The notes below the pieces were generated by a model that worked only from the letters and a program-made list of their open reading frames with translations, was not told the DNA's origin and searched no databases. Both the position numbers and the translations under genes were made by a program. Shown here in pieces: positions 5,250-6,660 of a stretch of DNA of 6,660 nucleotides. Source of the DNA: Candidatus Dormiibacterota bacterium (GTDB taxonomy: Bacteria > Chloroflexota > Dormibacteria > Aeolococcales > Aeolococcaceae); NCBI GenBank assembly GCA_019236085.1, contig JAFAJR010000363.1:1-6660 (forward strand), given 5' to 3'. How positions within the stretch are numbered: the first letter of the stretch is position 1; each line of letters starts with the position of its first letter.

Positions 5250-6660
5250 ATGAGCGTGGCTGGCGGGCACCAGGCAGATCCTGCGGTGGCGGGCGCCCCG
5301 ACGTTGCGTCAGCGTGTAGACGTCTTTCTCACGCCGTCGGGCCTCCTGCTCGCCGCCGTCGTGGTCCTGACCATGTTCGCTGTCACCAGCGCCATACGCG
5401 ACCCGGACTTCTGGTGGCATCTGCGCGCCGGCCAGCTCATCCTCGCCAAGGGAGGGTTGCTCGGCACCGACCCATTCACCTACACAGCTGCGTCGCATCA
5501 CTGGACGATGCACGAATGGCTCTTCGAATCGTTGACAGCGGCGGCATTCAGCGCCGCCGGCCTGGGAATCGTGATCCTTGTGCTCAGCGCAGTCACCTGG
5601 GCTGGATTGATGCTCGTCGCGATGCGTGCGCGGATGCGCGCACCGAGCCGCGGTGCGCTTGCGGCCGGCATTCTGCTGGCGGCGATCGCCGGCTATCCCA
5701 TCTGGGGACCGCGGGTGCAGATGCTGACGTTCTTCTTCAGCGCCGTCACGCTGTTCGTCCTCGAGCGACATCTGACGCGCGGCTCTCGCTCCATCTGGTT
5801 GCTGGTGCCGATGTTCCTTGTCTGGAGCAACCTGCACTCGGGCTTCGTCATCGGGCTCGGCTTCATCGCGCTGGTGGTCATCGCGGAAGCTATGGCGCCG
5901 TACCTCGGCATGCCCGACGCAGGTCCCACGCGGAGGCTGCGGCCGCTGCTGCTGGTGCTTCTGGCCTGCGCAGCGGTGAGCATGATCAATCCCAACGGGC
6001 CCGGCATACTGCTCTACGCGTTTCAGACGCAGACGTCGGTGGCGCAGCAGTCGCTCATTGCCGAGTGGCATTCGCCCGACTTCCACCAGCTGGTGCTGCT
6101 GCCGTACGGCGCAATGCTGGTGTCACTGCTGCTGTTCATCGCCGCTAATCGCAGGCTGTCAGCCCGCGATGCAGCGCTCGTTCTGGCCACGACTGCACTG
6201 TCGCTGCAATCGGTGCGGCACATCGCGCTGTTCATCGTGGCGGCGACGCCGGTGTGGATCGATCAGCTGTCGCTGTTCGTGCAGCGCCGCCGCGGCACGG
6301 CCCCACGGCGGCGGCGCGCCCAGCCCTCGTTCCGTTTCCGGGCCACCGTGCTGGCAGTGGTGGTCATCGCGCTGTTCGGCGGGTACCTCGGCGGCCGTCT
6401 GCTGCCGGCCATGGCGGTGCAGCCCAACACGCTCTCGTACGCCGAGGAATTCCCGGTGTGCGCAGCCCGCTGGCTCGAGGGCGCCTCGCAGCCGCTTCGC
6501 ATCTTCAACCAGTACGGCGAGGGCGGCTACCTCGCCGACGCACTCTCGGCGAAGGGCGACAAGGTCTACATCTTCGGTGACGCCGCGCTCATGGGCGATC
6601 CGCTGCTCTATGAGTACGCGAGCATCGAGACGCTGCAACCGGGCTGGGATGCCGCGATCC
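5250..6660 (+). CDS. Polytopic membrane protein, GT-C glycosyltransferase-like (3' end outside window)
   Basis: An open frame of 470 codons runs from ATG 5250 past the window edge. About 9-11 hydrophobic segments are visible, at residues near 30-47, 101-123, 137-150, 158-171, 182-210, 232-246, 281-299, 307-333 and 366-382. Directly after the first lies DPDFWWHLRAGQ (51-62), then TDPFTYTA (73-80) and HEWLFE (88-93). An acidic DxD-type pair in the first extracytoplasmic loop is typical of GT-C glycosyltransferases, which use lipid-linked sugars. Other blocks I associate with uncharacterised proteins of this type are INPNG (246-250), EWHSPDF (272-278), VRHIALF (322-328) and FNQYGEGGYLADAL (419-432), which opens a soluble C-terminal region. 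A very basic cytoplasmic stretch lies at 346-356. The start has only a weak ribosome binding site (GAGCGG) and follows the receiver stop by 16 bp, suggesting coupling. The enzymatic role and acceptor are unknown. Confidence 0.82.
   Translation, partial: MSVAGGHQADPAVAGAPTLRQRVDVFLTPSGLLLAAVVVLTMFAVTSAIRDPDFWWHLRAGQLILAKGGLLGTDPFTYTAASHHWTMHEWLFESLTAAAFSAAGLGIVILVLSAVTWAGLMLVAMRARMRAPSRGALAAGILLAAIAGYPIWGPRVQMLTFFFSAVTLFVLERHLTRGSRSIWLLVPMFLVWSNLHSGFVIGLGFIALVVIAEAMAPYLGMPDAGPTRRLRPLLLVLLACAAVSMINPNGPGILLYAFQTQTSVAQQSLIAEWHSPDFHQLVLLPYGAMLVSLLLFIAANRRLSARDAALVLATTALSLQSVRHIALFIVAATPVWIDQLSLFVQRRRGTAPRRRRAQPSFRFRATVLAVVVIALFGGYLGGRLLPAMAVQPNTLSYAEEFPVCAARWLEGASQPLRIFNQYGEGGYLADALSAKGDKVYIFGDAALMGDPLLYEYASIETLQPGWDAAI

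Noticed and set aside
5145..6086. 313-codon minus-strand open frame opposite the membrane protein
   Set aside because: Composition (Arg, His, Gln, Glu rich) without any domain; it mirrors the hydrophobic codons of the real gene on the plus strand, whose frame shows conserved motifs and membrane segments.
1..6660. Mobile element, CRISPR, prophage, tRNA or rRNA signals
   Set aside because: No transposase or integrase motif, no regularly spaced repeats and no tRNA- or rRNA-like segment was found on either strand.

Overview
This is a GC-rich bacterial chromosomal segment with tightly packed genes and several GTG or TTG start candidates. It opens inside the 3' end of rpoC (RNA polymerase beta' subunit), so it is housekeeping chromosome and not a plasmid or phage. 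The base composition, the beta' sequence, the soluble DegS-like kinase and the HD-GYP response regulator suggest a high-GC Terrabacteria lineage, such as Chloroflexota, Dormibacterota-like or Actinomycetota. No rRNA or other decisive marker is present, so the lineage is an inference. I see no mobile element, CRISPR array, tRNA or rRNA.

Layout from left to right: (1) rpoC 3' end (+), closed by a strong GC hairpin that it shares with (2) a convergent small antibiotic-biosynthesis-monooxygenase (ABM) family gene (-). (3) Divergent from that is a small single-pass membrane protein of unknown function (+), followed 18 bp later by (4) a response regulator with receiver and HD-GYP domains (+), a predicted c-di-GMP phosphodiesterase. 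(5) Convergent with it is a Cof-type HAD phosphatase (-), which lies 27 bp downstream of (6) a soluble DegS/NarL-class histidine kinase (-) with a coiled-coil N-terminus. (7) Across a 142-bp divergent intergenic region carrying an inverted repeat is a stand-alone receiver protein (+). (8) Sixteen bp after that is a large polytopic membrane protein with GT-C glycosyltransferase-like features (+), which runs off the window.

The likely theme of the right two thirds is signal transduction. The cytoplasmic kinase (4650-3574) and the single-domain receiver (4793-5233) look like a divergently transcribed pair. The receiver-HD-GYP protein, about 750 bp beyond the end of the kinase gene, has no kinase of its own nearby and is a second candidate target. 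HisKA_3-type kinases normally pair with DNA-binding NarL/LuxR regulators, and no such regulator is visible here, which is the most unusual point. The membrane protein downstream may be co-transcribed with the receiver, but a functional link is only inferred. Nothing here by itself demonstrates a new biological system.
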